Below are positions 43,223 to 52,520 of a stretch of DNA of 64,000 bases, in pieces. Each line of letters starts with the position of its first letter. Position 1 is the first letter of the stretch. A model generated the notes under the pieces. The model did not search any database and was not told the DNA's origin. It saw only the letters and a program-made list of their open reading frames with translations. The DNA is from an uncultured Oscillospiraceae bacterium (GTDB lineage: Bacteria > Bacillota > Clostridia > Oscillospirales > Oscillospiraceae), in assembly GCA_910578575.1 (NCBI GenBank), contig CAJTQP010000001.1:1-64000 (forward strand). Reading direction: 5' to 3'. Both the position numbers and the translations under genes were made by a program.

Positions 43223-43251
43223 ATTATACCCACACACCCCCGTTTTGTCAA
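43223..43251 (-). promoter_or_regulatory. Promoter of the lipoprotein gene
   Basis: Minus strand TTGACA (43246-43251), 17 bp, TATAAT (43223-43228), a perfect consensus. It leaves a leader of about 150 nt before the ATG. Confidence 0.8.
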
Positions 43252-43277
43252 CTTCAAACGTCCCGATAAACACAAAA

Positions 43278-43323
43278 GAAGTTCCACGAAAACCATTGAT
43301 TTCAACAGTTTCCAGGGAACTTC
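43278..43323 (-). terminator. Terminator of tRNA-Gln
   Basis: Minus strand GAAGTTCC / GGAACTTC with a long loop, then TTTTGTGTTT, directly after the tRNA CCA end. Confidence 0.65.
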
Positions 43324-43327
43324 TTTC

Positions 43328-43401
43328 TGGCAGCGGGTGAAGGATTCGAACCCTCACATACAGAGTCAGAGTCTGCTGTGCTACCCTTACACAAACCCGC
43401 T
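43328..43401 (-). tRNA. tRNA-Gln(CTG)
   Basis: Cloverleaf on the minus strand: acceptor AGCGGGT / ACCCGCT, D-arm GTGT / GCAC, and anticodon stem GCAGA / TCTGT with loop CTCTGAC (anticodon CTG, reads CAG). The T-arm is GAGGG-TTCGAAT-CCTTC. Discriminator G and an encoded CCA. Confidence 0.93.
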
Positions 43402-43430
43402 GTGTCACTCACTCTCGCTGAGCAAGATGT

Positions 43431-43459
43431 ATTATAGCACCCTTTCCCTGCTGCGTCAA
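43431..43459 (-). promoter_or_regulatory. Promoter of tRNA-Gln
   Basis: Minus strand TTGACG (43454-43459), 17 bp, TATAAT (43431-43436), 30 bp before the tRNA 5' end. Confidence 0.8.
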
Positions 43460-43497
43460 GGCTAAATTTCACATTTTTTGAAAAATCCTGCGGGGGA

Positions 43498-43526
43498 TTG
43501 TACCGCCCCCTATTTTATGCTATACT
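43498..43526 (+). promoter_or_regulatory. Promoter of purB
   Basis: TTGTAC (43498-43503), 17 bp, TATACT (43521-43526). No purine riboswitch or PurR box is visible in the 66-nt leader. Confidence 0.65.
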
Positions 43527-43592
43527 GCATGTGATTCCAGACTGTACAAAACCTTGCCGCAAGGCACTATAAGATAAAGAGAGGGTATCCCT

Positions 43593-45026
43593 ATGAAGAA
43601 CACCTATGAAAGCCCCCTGGCCTCCCGTTACGCCAGCCCGGAAATGCTCTACATTTTCTCCCCGGACAAGAAGTTCACCACCTGGCACCGCCTGTGGATC
43701 GCCCTGGCGCGGGCGGAGATGGAGCTGGGCCTGCCCATCACCCAGGGGCAGATCGATGAGCTGGAGCGGGAGCGGGACAACATTGACTATGAACTAGCGG
43801 CCCAAAAGGAGAAGGAGCTGCGCCATGATGTCATGGCCCATATCCATGCCTACGGGGCCAAGTGCCCCAACGCCATGCCCATCATCCACCTGGGGGCCAC
43901 CAGCTGCTATGTGGGGGACAACACCGACGTCATCCTCATGGGGGAGGCCCTGGAACTGATCCGGGACAAGCTGGTGCGGATTTTGAACGCCCTGGCCAAG
44001 TTTGCCAACGAGTATAAGGCCCTGCCCACCCTGGGTTATACCCACTACCAGGCCGCCCAGATGGTCACCGTGGGCAAGCGGGCCACCCTATGGATGAACG
44101 AGCTGCTCATGGACCTGGAGGAGGTGGAGTTCCGCCTGGACAACCTGAAGCTCCTGGGCTGCAAGGGCACCACCGGCACCCAGGCCAGCTTCCTGGAGCT
44201 CTTCGGCGGGGACCAGGAGAAGGTGCGGGAGCTGGACCGGAAGATCGCTGCGGAGATGGGCTATGACCAGGTTCAGCCGGTGTCCGGCCAGACCTATACC
44301 CGGAAGGTAGATGCCGCCATCCTGGCCACCCTCTCCGGTATCGCCCAGTCCGCCCACAAGTTCGCCACGGACCTGCGGCTGCTGTGCCACATGAAGGAGA
44401 TCGAGGAGCCCTTCGAGGCCAACCAGGTGGGCTCCTCCGCCATGCCCTACAAGCGCAACCCCATGCGCAGCGAGCGCATCTGCGCCCTGGCCCGCTACGT
44501 CATTGCCGACGCCATCAACCCTGCCATGACCACCTCTCTGCAGTGGTTCGAGCGGACCCTGGACGACTCCGCCAACAAGCGCATCTCCGTGGCGGAGGCC
44601 TTCCTGGCGGTGGACGCCATCCTGAACCTCTATGAAAACGTCTCCGCCAACCTGGTGGTCCACCCCAAGGTCATCGAGAAACACATCATGGAGGAGCTGC
44701 CCTTCATGGCTACGGAGAACATCCTCATGGACGCGGTGAAGCGGGGGGGCAACCGCCAGGTGCTCCATGAGCGCATCCGCACCCACTCCCTGGCTGCTGG
44801 CAGCCGGGTGAAAGATGAGGGGAAGGACAACGATCTTTTAGAGCGCATCGCCGCTGACCCGGCCTTTGGCCTCTCCGCTGAGGAGGTCCGCCGGCATCTG
44901 GACCCTGCCGACTACATCGGCTGCTGTCCGGAGCAGGTGGAGCGCTTCCTGCGGGACTGTGTCCAGCCCGTGCTGGAGAAATACCCCGACGCCTTGCAGG
45001 GTACGGGGACGGAAATCAAGGTATAA
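43593..45026 (+). CDS. purB: Adenylosuccinate lyase
   Basis: 477 residues of the fumarase/aspartase superfamily. The signature loop is VGSSAMPYKRNPMRSERI, with HLGATSCYVGDN and GYTHYQAAQMVTVGKRA holding other catalytic His/Thr residues. It removes fumarate from SAICAR and adenylosuccinate in de novo purine and AMP synthesis. The length matches the animal-like/clostridial subgroup rather than the shorter Bacillus form. ATG 43593 follows AGAGAGGG. No other pur genes adjoin it. Confidence 0.96.
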   Translation: MKNTYESPLASRYASPEMLYIFSPDKKFTTWHRLWIALARAEMELGLPITQGQIDELERERDNIDYELAAQKEKELRHDVMAHIHAYGAKCPNAMPIIHLGATSCYVGDNTDVILMGEALELIRDKLVRILNALAKFANEYKALPTLGYTHYQAAQMVTVGKRATLWMNELLMDLEEVEFRLDNLKLLGCKGTTGTQASFLELFGGDQEKVRELDRKIAAEMGYDQVQPVSGQTYTRKVDAAILATLSGIAQSAHKFATDLRLLCHMKEIEEPFEANQVGSSAMPYKRNPMRSERICALARYVIADAINPAMTTSLQWFERTLDDSANKRISVAEAFLAVDAILNLYENVSANLVVHPKVIEKHIMEELPFMATENILMDAVKRGGNRQVLHERIRTHSLAAGSRVKDEGKDNDLLERIAADPAFGLSAEEVRRHLDPADYIGCCPEQVERFLRDCVQPVLEKYPDALQGTGTEIKV

Positions 45027-45083
45027 CGCGACCCACGGCAGGGCGGCCCTTTCCTGCCGGGGGTAGATAGAGAGGTGGGGCCC

Positions 45084-46010
45084 ATGGCCTGGCTGGTGGT
45101 TTTGGAAAAGATGGTGGTGCTGGTGGCGCTGATCCTGGTGGGGGTCATCAGCGCCAAGGCCGGCTGGGTGGACGGGCGGTTCAGCCAGATGCTCAGCCGC
45201 CTGGTGACGAATCTGTTCATCGTCTGTACGATCCTGAATTCGGTAGCCAACGTCCCTCCGATGTTCAACGGGCAGGAGTTGGGAACGGCCATGCTGGTGG
45301 CCTTCGTGCCCTTCCTGGTGGGCGGCCTGGCAGGCTTTTTGGTGACCCGCTGTCTACGCATGACGGGGCAGAGCCGCAACGTGGCCTGGCTGTGCGTGTT
45401 CTTCATGAACAACGTCTTTGTAGGCTTCCCCCTGGTGGAGGCCATCTTCGGCGCGGAGGCGGTGTTCTGCGCCTCCCTGACCAACATCCCCTTTAACATT
45501 ATCCTCTACACCTTGGGGGTGAGCCTGCTCCACCAGCAGGAGGGGAAAAAGAAGCGGTTCAACCTCCGGGAGATTTTCAGTGTCCCCCTGCTTGCCACCT
45601 TGGCCGCGATCCTGATTTTCCTGATCCAGATCCCAGTGCCGGTTGTGATTGCGGATTTCCTCTCTGCAATGGGCGGGGCGACAGTGCCGCTGTCGATGAT
45701 CATCATCGGCATCTCGCTCAGCGCCATGCCCATGCGGGAGGCGTTCCTGGACTGGCGGGCCTACGTGGTCAGCCTGGTGCGGCTGATCCTCTGCCCGGTG
45801 CTTACCGTGCTACTCATGGGGCCGCTGTTGGCGGCGGGGTCCGTTACCATGGGGACCTACACCATCGTCAGCGCCTGCCCCAGCGGGGCCATGATCGCCA
45901 TTTTGTGCGTGCGCTATCACTCCGACGACCACATGGCCTCCAAGATCATTTTCCTAAGCACCGTCCTCAGCGCCATCACCCTGCCGGTGATGACCTATTT
46001 CTTGCTATAA
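45084..46010 (+). CDS. AEC-family (auxin efflux carrier-type) transporter
   Basis: 308 residues, about ten helices in two inverted repeats: VVLVALILVGVISAKAGWVD, FFMNNVFVGFPLVEAIFG (the N-x-x-F-x-G-x-P crossing helix) and VSACPSGAMIAILCVRYHSD. Bacterial AEC members carry organic acids such as malate or malonate; specificity is unknown here. ATG 45084 lies 8 nt after AGAGAGG; a GTG 9 nt upstream is inside that SD. It sits 57 bp after purB, possibly on the same transcript. Confidence 0.88.
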   Translation: MAWLVVLEKMVVLVALILVGVISAKAGWVDGRFSQMLSRLVTNLFIVCTILNSVANVPPMFNGQELGTAMLVAFVPFLVGGLAGFLVTRCLRMTGQSRNVAWLCVFFMNNVFVGFPLVEAIFGAEAVFCASLTNIPFNIILYTLGVSLLHQQEGKKKRFNLREIFSVPLLATLAAILIFLIQIPVPVVIADFLSAMGGATVPLSMIIIGISLSAMPMREAFLDWRAYVVSLVRLILCPVLTVLLMGPLLAAGSVTMGTYTIVSACPSGAMIAILCVRYHSDDHMASKIIFLSTVLSAITLPVMTYFLL

Positions 46011-46011
46011 A

Positions 46012-46046
46012 AACGAACCCGCTTCCCAGGTGGAAGCGGGTTCGTT
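46012..46046. terminator. Bidirectional terminator
   Basis: AACGAACCCGCTTCC / GGAAGCGGGTTCGTT with a 5-nt loop between convergent genes. Confidence 0.8.
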
Positions 46047-46050
46047 GCGT

Positions 46051-46473
46051 TCATTCAAAACTGTTTTCATAAATATCAAAGAAGCTACCTACGAATAACA
46101 TTCGTTCCAGGTCTTCTTCGTTTAATGTCCCCTCAGGCTCCATGGTTGCCAGCGCATAGGATGGATAGTTGCTATATGTCAAACTCCCAAGGCCGTTGTG
46201 CTCTTGGACGCGCTTGAGTTCTGGGGCATAAAGCTCCTTGAGTGTATCCAGCGCTTTGATCGGGTCTTTGAAAACGGCTTTCCCATTTTCGTCCGCGCCG
46301 ATGGCAAAGTCCTCACTCGCCGCAAGGAAGCTTTCGACATTAACATCCCCCTGTATGTTACCCTGCCCCGCGATATACTCCTGGGTATACGGGTGCGAGA
46401 TTTCTGGGGTACCACAGCCAGCCAGAGACAGTGCAGCGATCAGGGTCAAGATTACAGCAATCGCTTTCTTCAT
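46051..46473 (-). CDS. Small unknown lipoprotein, 140 residues
   Basis: Signal peptide MKKAIAVILTLIAALSLAGC with lipobox LAGC. The mature part is acidic, with ESFLAASEDFAIGADENGKA and LDTLKELYAPELKRVQEHNG, and no known domain. It lies 49 bp after the Rpn nuclease gene with its own SD (AAAGGAG), so it may share that transcript. Confidence 0.7.
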   Translation of the reverse strand: MKKAIAVILTLIAALSLAGCGTPEISHPYTQEYIAGQGNIQGDVNVESFLAASEDFAIGADENGKAVFKDPIKALDTLKELYAPELKRVQEHNGLGSLTYSNYPSYALATMEPEGTLNEEDLERMLFVGSFFDIYENSFE

Positions 46474-46522
46474 CTGCGTTTGCGCTCCTTTTTATGTCTG
46501 GAAGCGAGATGATTTTTGGCGT

Positions 46523-47401
46523 TTATTGCAGCCAATATTGCGCGACTTTTTCCTCCGCGATGTGAGGCGGGAGGTCAAACTCATCAATCAGTGATTGAAT
46601 CACAGCATCCCGGCCGAAGGAGTGTTTCCGCAGGGTGGATATGGTGGCCTGGATACCATTTTCCCGGCCCTCTTGCCGGCCCTTTTGTAAGCCCTCTTTT
46701 CTAGCCTCCAAAGCAATATTGTAGTCGTGTATCTCCCTGAGCTTGTCTTCATCAAACAATGTTACCATGATCTCCGAAACCTCCTTTTTCCGAGAGGCCA
46801 AGAATGGCCGCAAGATGTCGTCTTCGATACACTGGCGTATCGTTTCGTCGATAGCCTTCTGCTTCCTACCATATTCCGCCCGTTTTTCGTCCGAGATTTG
46901 GCAAAAGCGTACGTATTGGGACAGAATGTCGTGTCCCTCACAGCCGCGCAGTACCTTCACATGAAGTTCCACACTGCCAACCCCTTCATACAGATCAGAA
47001 AGGGATAGAATGTCCGGGACACTCTGCCGGGTCCCTGTGTAGACAACATACAACTCTGGACGGGGAATGGTGACGGACTTGCTGCTGTATAGGTCCAGCT
47101 TCTGTTCCTCTATATATTCCTTATAGGTAGCGGCCAAGTACAGCAACAGGCGCAGAGTAATATTTAAGGTGAAGATGCTCTGGGCCTCAATGAGCAGGAG
47201 AAGTTTATTTCTTACCTGTATCCCCAGGTCATTATAGATACCTGTGGAGAGGACGTTTTCCAAACTCACAATTTTGCAATCCGCTTCCGTGACATCACTG
47301 TCCTCCGGATGCAGCACCAGGTAGAGCTGGCGCAGATACTCCGGCTGCTTGAAGAGATAGGTGAATACGCTGTCCTTGATGTTCCGCTTCATATCAGGCA
47401 T
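46523..47401 (-). CDS. Rpn-family PD-(D/E)XK nuclease/transposase-like protein
   Basis: 292 residues. The N-terminal domain (about 1-215) has KDSVFTYLFKQPEYLRQLYL, NDLGIQVRNKLLLLIEAQSI (D...ExQ-type active site) and ITLRLLLYLAATYKEYI, matching Rpn/YhgA-like proteins. The C-terminus is a helical tail (GLQKGRQEGRENGIQATIST). Rpn proteins are DNases that promote recombination and move between genomes. There are no inverted repeats, so it is not an insertion sequence. A promoter (47424-47453) and SD AGAAGG precede it. Confidence 0.85.
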   Translation of the reverse strand: MPDMKRNIKDSVFTYLFKQPEYLRQLYLVLHPEDSDVTEADCKIVSLENVLSTGIYNDLGIQVRNKLLLLIEAQSIFTLNITLRLLLYLAATYKEYIEEQKLDLYSSKSVTIPRPELYVVYTGTRQSVPDILSLSDLYEGVGSVELHVKVLRGCEGHDILSQYVRFCQISDEKRAEYGRKQKAIDETIRQCIEDDILRPFLASRKKEVSEIMVTLFDEDKLREIHDYNIALEARKEGLQKGRQEGRENGIQATISTLRKHSFGRDAVIQSLIDEFDLPPHIAEEKVAQYWLQ

Positions 47402-47423
47402 GTCCAGGGCTGCCTTCTCTTAT

Positions 47424-47453
47424 ATTATAGCTTGGAAAGGGCCCATTGCGCAA
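47424..47453 (-). promoter_or_regulatory. Promoter of the Rpn gene
   Basis: Minus strand TTGCGC (47448-47453), 18 bp, TATAAT (47424-47429), in the short gap after ribH. Confidence 0.6.
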
Positions 47454-47472
47454 GACCTGTTTTTGGAACGCC

Positions 47473-47940
47473 TCAGCCCTCGATCTCCCGAATCAGGTTC
47501 ACCATCTCCACAGCCCCCAGGGCGCAGTCATAGCCCTTGTTGCCCGCTTTGGTGCCAGCGCGCTCAATGGCCTGCTCGATGTTCTCTGTGGTGAGCACGC
47601 CGAACATCACGGGAATGTCGCTGTGCAGGGACACGGTAGCGATGCCCTTGGAGACCTCGCTGCACACGTAGTCATAGTGGGTGGTGCTGCCCCGGATCAC
47701 GGCGCCCAGGCAGATCACGGCGTCATACTTGCCGCTCTTGGCCATCTTAGAGGCGATGAGGGGGATCTCGAAAGCCCCAGGCACCCAGGCCACCTGGATG
47801 TCCTCCTCCTGGACGCCGTGGCGCAGCAGGCCGTCCATGGCGCCCCCCAGGAGCTTGTTGGTGATGAACTCGTTGAAGCGGGCGGCGACGATGCCCACCT
47901 TCATGCTTTTTGCGATCAGATTGCCTTCAAAGGTTTTCAT
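47473..47940 (-). CDS. ribH: 6,7-dimethyl-8-ribityllumazine synthase
   Basis: 155 residues. [55 protein letters not shown] and [18 protein letters not shown] are the lumazine synthase motifs; the His of STTHYDYV helps catalysis. It joins the pyrimidine from RibD with dihydroxybutanone phosphate from RibBA. Last gene of ribD-ribE-ribBA-ribH, 35 bp after ribBA. No terminator is evident before the Rpn promoter. Confidence 0.97.
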   Translation of the reverse strand: MKTFEGNLIAKSMKVGIVAARFNEFITNKLLGGAMDGLLRHGVQEEDIQVAWVPGAFEIPLIASKMAKSGKYDAVICLGAVIRGSTTHYDYVCSEVSKGIATVSLHSDIPVMFGVLTTENIEQAIERAGTKAGNKGYDCALGAVEMVNLIREIEG

Positions 47941-47975
47941 AAAAATGTTCCTCCTTCTGTTTTATCGGGTTATTT

Positions 47976-49175
47976 TTAATAGTTCAGGATATGGCCCATC
48001 TTCTCCTGTTTGGTGCGCAGGTAGAAGAGGTCGTGGGGGTTGGCATCCATCTGGATGGGCACCCGCTCTTTGATGGACATGCCAAAGTCGGAGAGCTGGT
48101 AGACCTTATCCGGGTTGTTGGTGAGCAGCCGCAGGGTCTTGATCCCTAGGTCCCGCAGGATCTGCGCACCGATATAGTACTCCCGCAGGTCCCCGGCAAA
48201 GCCCAGGGCCAGGTTGGCCTCCAGGGTGTCCATGCCGTCGTCCTGGAGGGTGTAGGCCCGGAGTTTATTGATGAGGCCGATGCCCCGGCCTTCCTGGCGC
48301 ATATACAGCAGGACCCCCCGGCCCTCCTTCTCGATCTGGGCCATGGCGGCGGCCAGCTGCTGGCCGCAGTCGCAGCGCAGGGAGCCAAAGGCATCCCCGG
48401 TGAGGCACTCGGAGTGGACCCGGCACAGCACATCCTCGCCGCTGCTGATGTCCCCCTTCACTAGGGCGATGTGGTGTTCCCCGTTGACCTTGTTCACATA
48501 ACCGTAGGCGATGAAGTCCCCGTGACGGGTGGGCATTTTGGCGGTGGTGACCCGCTCCACCAACACCTCGTGGCGCTTGCGGTAGTTTTGCAGGTCCTTG
48601 ATGGTGATGAACTTAATGTCCCACTTCTCCGCCAGCTGGATGAGCTCCGGGGTGCGCATCATGGTGCCGTCCTCCCGCATGATCTCGCAGCACAGGCCGC
48701 ACTCCTTCAGCCCCGCCAGACGCAGCAGGTCCACGGTGGCCTCGGTGTGGCCGTTGCGCTCCAGGACCCCGTTCTTCTTGGCCAGCAGGGGGAACATGTG
48801 GCCGGGACGGCGGAAGTCCTCCGGCTTGGCGTTTTCATCCACGCACTTCATGGCGGTGATGGAGCGCTCGGCGGCGGAGATGCCGGTGGTGGTGTCCACG
48901 TGGTCGATGGAGACAGTGAAGGCGGTCTCGTGGTTGTCGGTATTCCGGGTGACCATCTGAGGGAACTGAAGGCGGTGGACGTACTCCTCAGACATGGGCA
49001 TACAGATCAGGCCCTTGCCGTGGGTGGCCATGAAGTTGACGTTTTCCGTGGTGGCAAATTCCGCGGCGCAGATGAAGTCCCCCTCGTTTTCCCGGTCGGG
49101 GTCGTCGGTGCACAGGATGAGCTTACCGTTGCGCAGGTCCTCCAGGGCCTCTTCGATGGTGTTGAACTTGAACAT
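47976..49175 (-). CDS. ribBA: Bifunctional DHBP synthase / GTP cyclohydrolase II
   Basis: 399 residues. The RibB part (1-200) has [49 protein letters not shown] and RRPGHMFPL. The RibA part (about 205-399) has zinc ligands and motifs in [20 protein letters not shown] and [16 protein letters not shown]. It makes both riboflavin precursors from ribulose 5-phosphate and GTP. ATG 49175 follows AAAGGAGACCATCCC; six extra upstream codons would include that SD. Confidence 0.96.
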   Translation of the reverse strand: MFKFNTIEEALEDLRNGKLILCTDDPDRENEGDFICAAEFATTENVNFMATHGKGLICMPMSEEYVHRLQFPQMVTRNTDNHETAFTVSIDHVDTTTGISAAERSITAMKCVDENAKPEDFRRPGHMFPLLAKKNGVLERNGHTEATVDLLRLAGLKECGLCCEIMREDGTMMRTPELIQLAEKWDIKFITIKDLQNYRKRHEVLVERVTTAKMPTRHGDFIAYGYVNKVNGEHHIALVKGDISSGEDVLCRVHSECLTGDAFGSLRCDCGQQLAAAMAQIEKEGRGVLLYMRQEGRGIGLINKLRAYTLQDDGMDTLEANLALGFAGDLREYYIGAQILRDLGIKTLRLLTNNPDKVYQLSDFGMSIKERVPIQMDANPHDLFYLRTKQEKMGHILNY

Positions 49176-49199
49176 GGGATGGTCTCCTTTCAAAATGGA

Positions 49200-49850
49200 T
49201 CAAAAACCGTATTGGGTTAAAAAATCACGGGTGATGCGGCTGGCAGGCTTCTCCTCCCCCTGAGGGGCGGTGAGGAGCTTTTCCACATACTTGCCGATGA
49301 TGTCGGTCTCTAAGTTGACAATGTCGCCGGGCTTGCGGTCCTTGAGCACCGTCACCGCCACGGTGTGGGGGATGGCGGAGATTTGAAAGCTCTCGCTGTC
49401 CACAGTGGCCACGGTGAGGCTGATACCGTCGATGGTGATGGAGCCCTTCTCCACCACATAGCGCAGGATGCCCGCGTCCGCCCGGATGGTGTACCATATC
49501 GCGTTGTCGTCCTGGGTGAGTTTCGTGACGGTACCCACTCCGTCCACATGCCCCGCCACAATGTGTCCACCGAAGCGGCCGTTGGCGGCCATGGCCCGCT
49601 CCAGGTTCACCCGGCTGCCGTTTTTCAACTGGGCCAGGGAGGAGCGGTTCAGGGTCTCGTGCATCACGTCAGCGGAGAAGCCGTCGGCGGAGAAGTCCGT
49701 GACGGTGAGGCACACGCCGTTGACGGCGATGCTGTCCCCGATGTGAACGTCGCTGAGGACGGTTTTCGCTTGGATGTCCAGCACGGCGCTGCTGCGCCCC
49801 CGGCGGATGGCCCGGATGGTGCCCATCTCTTCCACGATGCCTGTGAACAT
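49200..49850 (-). CDS. ribE: Riboflavin synthase, alpha subunit
   Basis: 216 residues with two lumazine-binding repeats: MFTGIVEEMGTIRAIRRG to NGSRVNLERAMAANGRFGGH, and HIVAGHVDGVGTVTKL to GDIVNLETDIIGKYVEKLL. It dismutates two lumazines to riboflavin. Its start codon directly follows the ribD stop. 24 bp separate it from ribBA. Confidence 0.96.
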   Translation of the reverse strand: MFTGIVEEMGTIRAIRRGRSSAVLDIQAKTVLSDVHIGDSIAVNGVCLTVTDFSADGFSADVMHETLNRSSLAQLKNGSRVNLERAMAANGRFGGHIVAGHVDGVGTVTKLTQDDNAIWYTIRADAGILRYVVEKGSITIDGISLTVATVDSESFQISAIPHTVAVTVLKDRKPGDIVNLETDIIGKYVEKLLTAPQGEEKPASRITRDFLTQYGF

Positions 49851-50942
49851 TTACTTCTCTACCTCGCTTTCGATGAGCAGGTCCTCCCCCAACTGGGTGA
49901 GGACAGGGGATTTCAAGCGGACAGCCTGGTCCGGATGGGGGAAGCCCTGGCCCCCCACGGGGCCCTTGGCCCCCTGCCCCCCCAGGAGCTTGGGGGCGAT
50001 GTAGGCCTGCACCTTGTCCACCAGCCCTGCCTCCAGGAAGGACCAGTGGATGGCGCCGCCGCCCTCCACTAAGACGCTGTCGATCTCCTGCTTCCCCAAC
50101 TGCGTGAGCAGGGTAGACAGGTCCACGCCGCCGTGCTTCCCCTGGGGCAGGATCAGGACCTGACAGCCCAGGTCCGTATAGGTTTTGATTTTCTCGCGAT
50201 CCTGACAACAGGTGGCCAGGAGGGTGGGGACCTCCCCTGCCGTACCCACCACCTGGGCGGTAAGGGGCGTACGGAGCTGGCTGTCGCAGACGATCCGCAG
50301 GGGGTCCCGGCCGCCGTCGATGCGGCAGGTAAGCTGAGGGTCGTCCGCCAGCACCGTGCCCACCCCCACCAGGATGCCCCGGTAGCGGCTGCGCTGGACA
50401 TGGACGTGGTGCCGGGCCTCCGGGCCGGTGATCCATTGGGAAGCCCCGGTGTAGGCGGCCAGCTTCCCGTCCAGGGTCATGGCGTATTTCAGCACCACGT
50501 AGGGGCGCTTGGCCTGGATATAGTGGAAGAACACGTCGTTGAGAGCCCGGCAATTCTCCGCCAGGACCCCCTCGGTGACCTCCACCCCGGCCTCCCGAAG
50601 GATGCCGATGCCCTTTCCCGCCACCTGGGGGTTGGGGTCCCCGGACCCCACTACCACGCGGGCCAGCTTGGCCTGTAAAATGGCCTCGGTACAGGGGGGC
50701 TGGCGGCCGTGGTGGCAGCAGGGCTCTAAGGTCACATAGATGGTCCCCCCGGCGGGGTCCTCCGTGCAGTTGGCCAGGGCGGCCCGCTCCGCGTGGAGCT
50801 CCCCGCACTTCACGTGGTAGCCCTTGCCGATGATCCGCCCGTCCTTGACGATGACGGCCCCCACCATGGGGTTGGGACTGGTCCAGCCCCAGCCCTTCCG
50901 GGCCAGGTCCAGGGCTAAGGCCATATATTTTTGGTCGTTCAT
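49851..50942 (-). CDS. ribD: Riboflavin biosynthesis deaminase/reductase
   Basis: 363 residues. N-terminal deaminase with zinc motif GELHAERAALANCT and EPCCHHGRQPPCTEAILQA. The C-terminal reductase (about 145-355) has PYVVLKYAMTLDGKLAAYTG and VLVEGGGAIHWSFLEAGLVD. ATG 50942 is used because homology starts at NDQKYMALALDLARKG and GAGGTGG precedes it. The longer frame upstream overlaps the riboswitch terminator. First gene of the rib operon. Confidence 0.96.
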   Translation of the reverse strand: MNDQKYMALALDLARKGWGWTSPNPMVGAVIVKDGRIIGKGYHVKCGELHAERAALANCTEDPAGGTIYVTLEPCCHHGRQPPCTEAILQAKLARVVVGSGDPNPQVAGKGIGILREAGVEVTEGVLAENCRALNDVFFHYIQAKRPYVVLKYAMTLDGKLAAYTGASQWITGPEARHHVHVQRSRYRGILVGVGTVLADDPQLTCRIDGGRDPLRIVCDSQLRTPLTAQVVGTAGEVPTLLATCCQDREKIKTYTDLGCQVLILPQGKHGGVDLSTLLTQLGKQEIDSVLVEGGGAIHWSFLEAGLVDKVQAYIAPKLLGGQGAKGPVGGQGFPHPDQAVRLKSPVLTQLGEDLLIESEVEK

Positions 50943-50967
50943 ATTGGTATCCACCTCTTTGACGCTG

Positions 50968-51002
50968 CAAAAAGCGCCCTGGATGTAGTATCTCCAGGGC
51001 GC
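50968..51002 (-). terminator. Second intrinsic terminator of the rib leader
   Basis: Minus strand GCGCCCTGG / CCAGGGCGC, 11-nt loop, then TTTTTGC, 25 bp before the ribD start. Confidence 0.85.
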
Positions 51003-51040
51003 GGTCAAAGGACACAGGAAACCGTGCATCTGTCCCAACA

Positions 51041-51070
51041 AAAATCTCTGGAATGAAAAACATCCCAGAG
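51041..51070 (-). terminator. First terminator-like hairpin of the rib leader
   Basis: Minus strand CTCTGGGATG-TTTTT-CATTCCAGAG followed by ATTTTTGTTGGG. Together with the second hairpin it gives two terminators in series after the FMN aptamer. Confidence 0.65.
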
Positions 51071-51106
51071 CCATGCAAAACAGACGCAGGCATCCCTGCG
51101 TAGTTC

Positions 51107-51214
51107 ATCTTCTTCCATCCAGACTGTCACTGTCGGCTTCGGAGTTGCACCGAATCATGCCTTGCGGCTCGTGGGCTTTACCACCGGTAGGGACTTGCAC
51201 CCTGCCCTGAAGAT
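51107..51214 (-). promoter_or_regulatory. FMN riboswitch (RFN element)
   Basis: Minus strand starts ATCTTCAGGGCAGGGTG, contains CCTACCGG, GGTAAAGCCCACGAGCC, GATTCGGTGCAACTCCG and GCCGACAGTGACAGTCTGG, and closes with GAAGAAGAT: the complete RFN consensus. FMN binding should favour the downstream terminators and lower rib expression. Confidence 0.97.
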
Positions 51215-51235
51215 ATGGATTCAATTTTCATTTTC

Positions 51236-51264
51236 ACTTTACAACGCTTTTTGTCCGCTGTCAA
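51236..51264 (-). promoter_or_regulatory. Promoter of the rib operon
   Basis: Minus strand TTGACA (51259-51264), 17 bp, TAAAGT (51236-51241), about 22 bp before the aptamer. Confidence 0.75.
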
Positions 51265-51358
51265 GGGTCTGGGAGAAAACCGTCGCATCTTACAAAAGAA
51301 AGAGGGGGAGAAAGGGGATTTCTGTCTTATTTGCGAAAGGAGCAAGGGATGGGGAGGA

Positions 51359-51387
51359 TGGCAAAGGCCTCCAGGCTGTGTTATAAT
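51359..51387 (+). promoter_or_regulatory. Promoter of the NhaC-type gene
   Basis: TGGCAA (51359-51364), 17 bp, TATAAT (51382-51387). Confidence 0.5.
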
Positions 51388-51435
51388 AGGCCAAAAGTCC
51401 AGGGGCCCGGCCCCGCGAAGAAAGAAGAGGATGCG

Positions 51436-52520
51436 ATGCTGGAGGCTCTCACCCTGGCCGCCTTCTGCGGCGGACTGGCTCTGTGCGTGGCGCTGGGGCA
51501 GTCCATCCTATATGCCTTGACCTTCGGGCTAGTCCTGTTTTTGCTGTACGGAAGGAGGCGGGGCTTTTCCTGGGGGGCGCTGCTGGGTTCAGCCCTCTCC
51601 GGGGTCAAGACGGTCCGCAATATCCTGTTCATCTTCCTGCTCATTGGGATGCTCACCGCCCTGTGGCGGGCCGGCGGCACCATCCCTGCCATCGTCTGTG
51701 CCGCCGGGGCGTTGATCCGGCGGAGGTCTTTTATCTGCTGAGCTTTTTGCTCAACTGCGGGGTGTCGGTGCTCACCGGGACCTCCTTTGGCACAGCGGCT
51801 ACCATGGGGGTGGTGTGTATGACCATGGCCAGGACCATGGGGCTCAGTCCCATGCTGGTGGGCGGCGCGATCTTGGCGGGGGACTTTTTCGGGGATCGCT
51901 GGTCCCCTGTCTCCACCAGTGCCCTGCTGATTTGCCAGCTCACGGAGACCTCCATTTTCGACAACCTCAAGGGGATGTGCGCCACGGTGGCCCTGCCCCA
52001 GTTGTTCCGCCTGCTGCTGCTGGGCTACCACAGCGGGGACCCGGCAGTGGCCGCCATGCTGGAAGGCGGGGGTATCCTCTCTATGGTGCGCTGCGGCGCC
52101 ATCGTCTGCCTCTCCTCCACCTACGTGGGTATCTTTCAAAAGACGGGACTGCTGGCAGGGGCCAAGGGGGTGGTGGAGCGGCTGGCCCAGGCGGCCACGC
52201 CCTTTGCGGCGATCCTCTGCACTGCCGGGGTGGCCAGCGTGATCGCCTGCAACCAGACCTTGGTCATCATGCTCACCCACCAGCTCTGCGGGGACCTGGC
52301 ACCAGACCGGCGCCGCTTCGCCCTGGACCTGGAGGACAGCGTGGTGGTGCTGGCGCCCCTGGTGCCCTGGTCCCTGGCGGGGGCGGTGCCCCTGTCCTCT
52401 GTGGACGCCCCGGAGCGCAGCGTTCTGGCCGCCTGCTTCCTCTATCTCCTGCCCCTCACCCGGCTGCTGGGGAGTGTGATTGCCAGGGGGGCAAAGATAC
52501 GGGTGGCGGCAAGGCAATAA
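51436..52520 (+). pseudogene. NhaC-family Na+/H+ antiporter with a frameshift
   Basis: The first frame gives MLEALTLAAFCGGLALCVAL to IPAIVCAAGALI and then stops at 51741. The continuation, VFYLLSFLLNCGVSVLTGTS and FGTAATMGVVCMTMAR to ARGAKIRVAARQ, lies in another frame to 52520. Adding one C to the CC at 51717-51718 restores a continuous transporter of about 361 residues with some ten helices and the NhaC-like TGTSFGTAATMG segment. Substrate is uncertain (Na+, lysine or malate/lactate exchange occur in the family). Promoter and SD (AAGAAGAGG) are intact, so the lesion is recent or an assembly error. Confidence 0.78.

Noticed and set aside
46523..47401. Insertion sequence around the Rpn gene
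   Set aside because: No terminal inverted repeats or target duplications; the gene has an ordinary promoter and neighbours.
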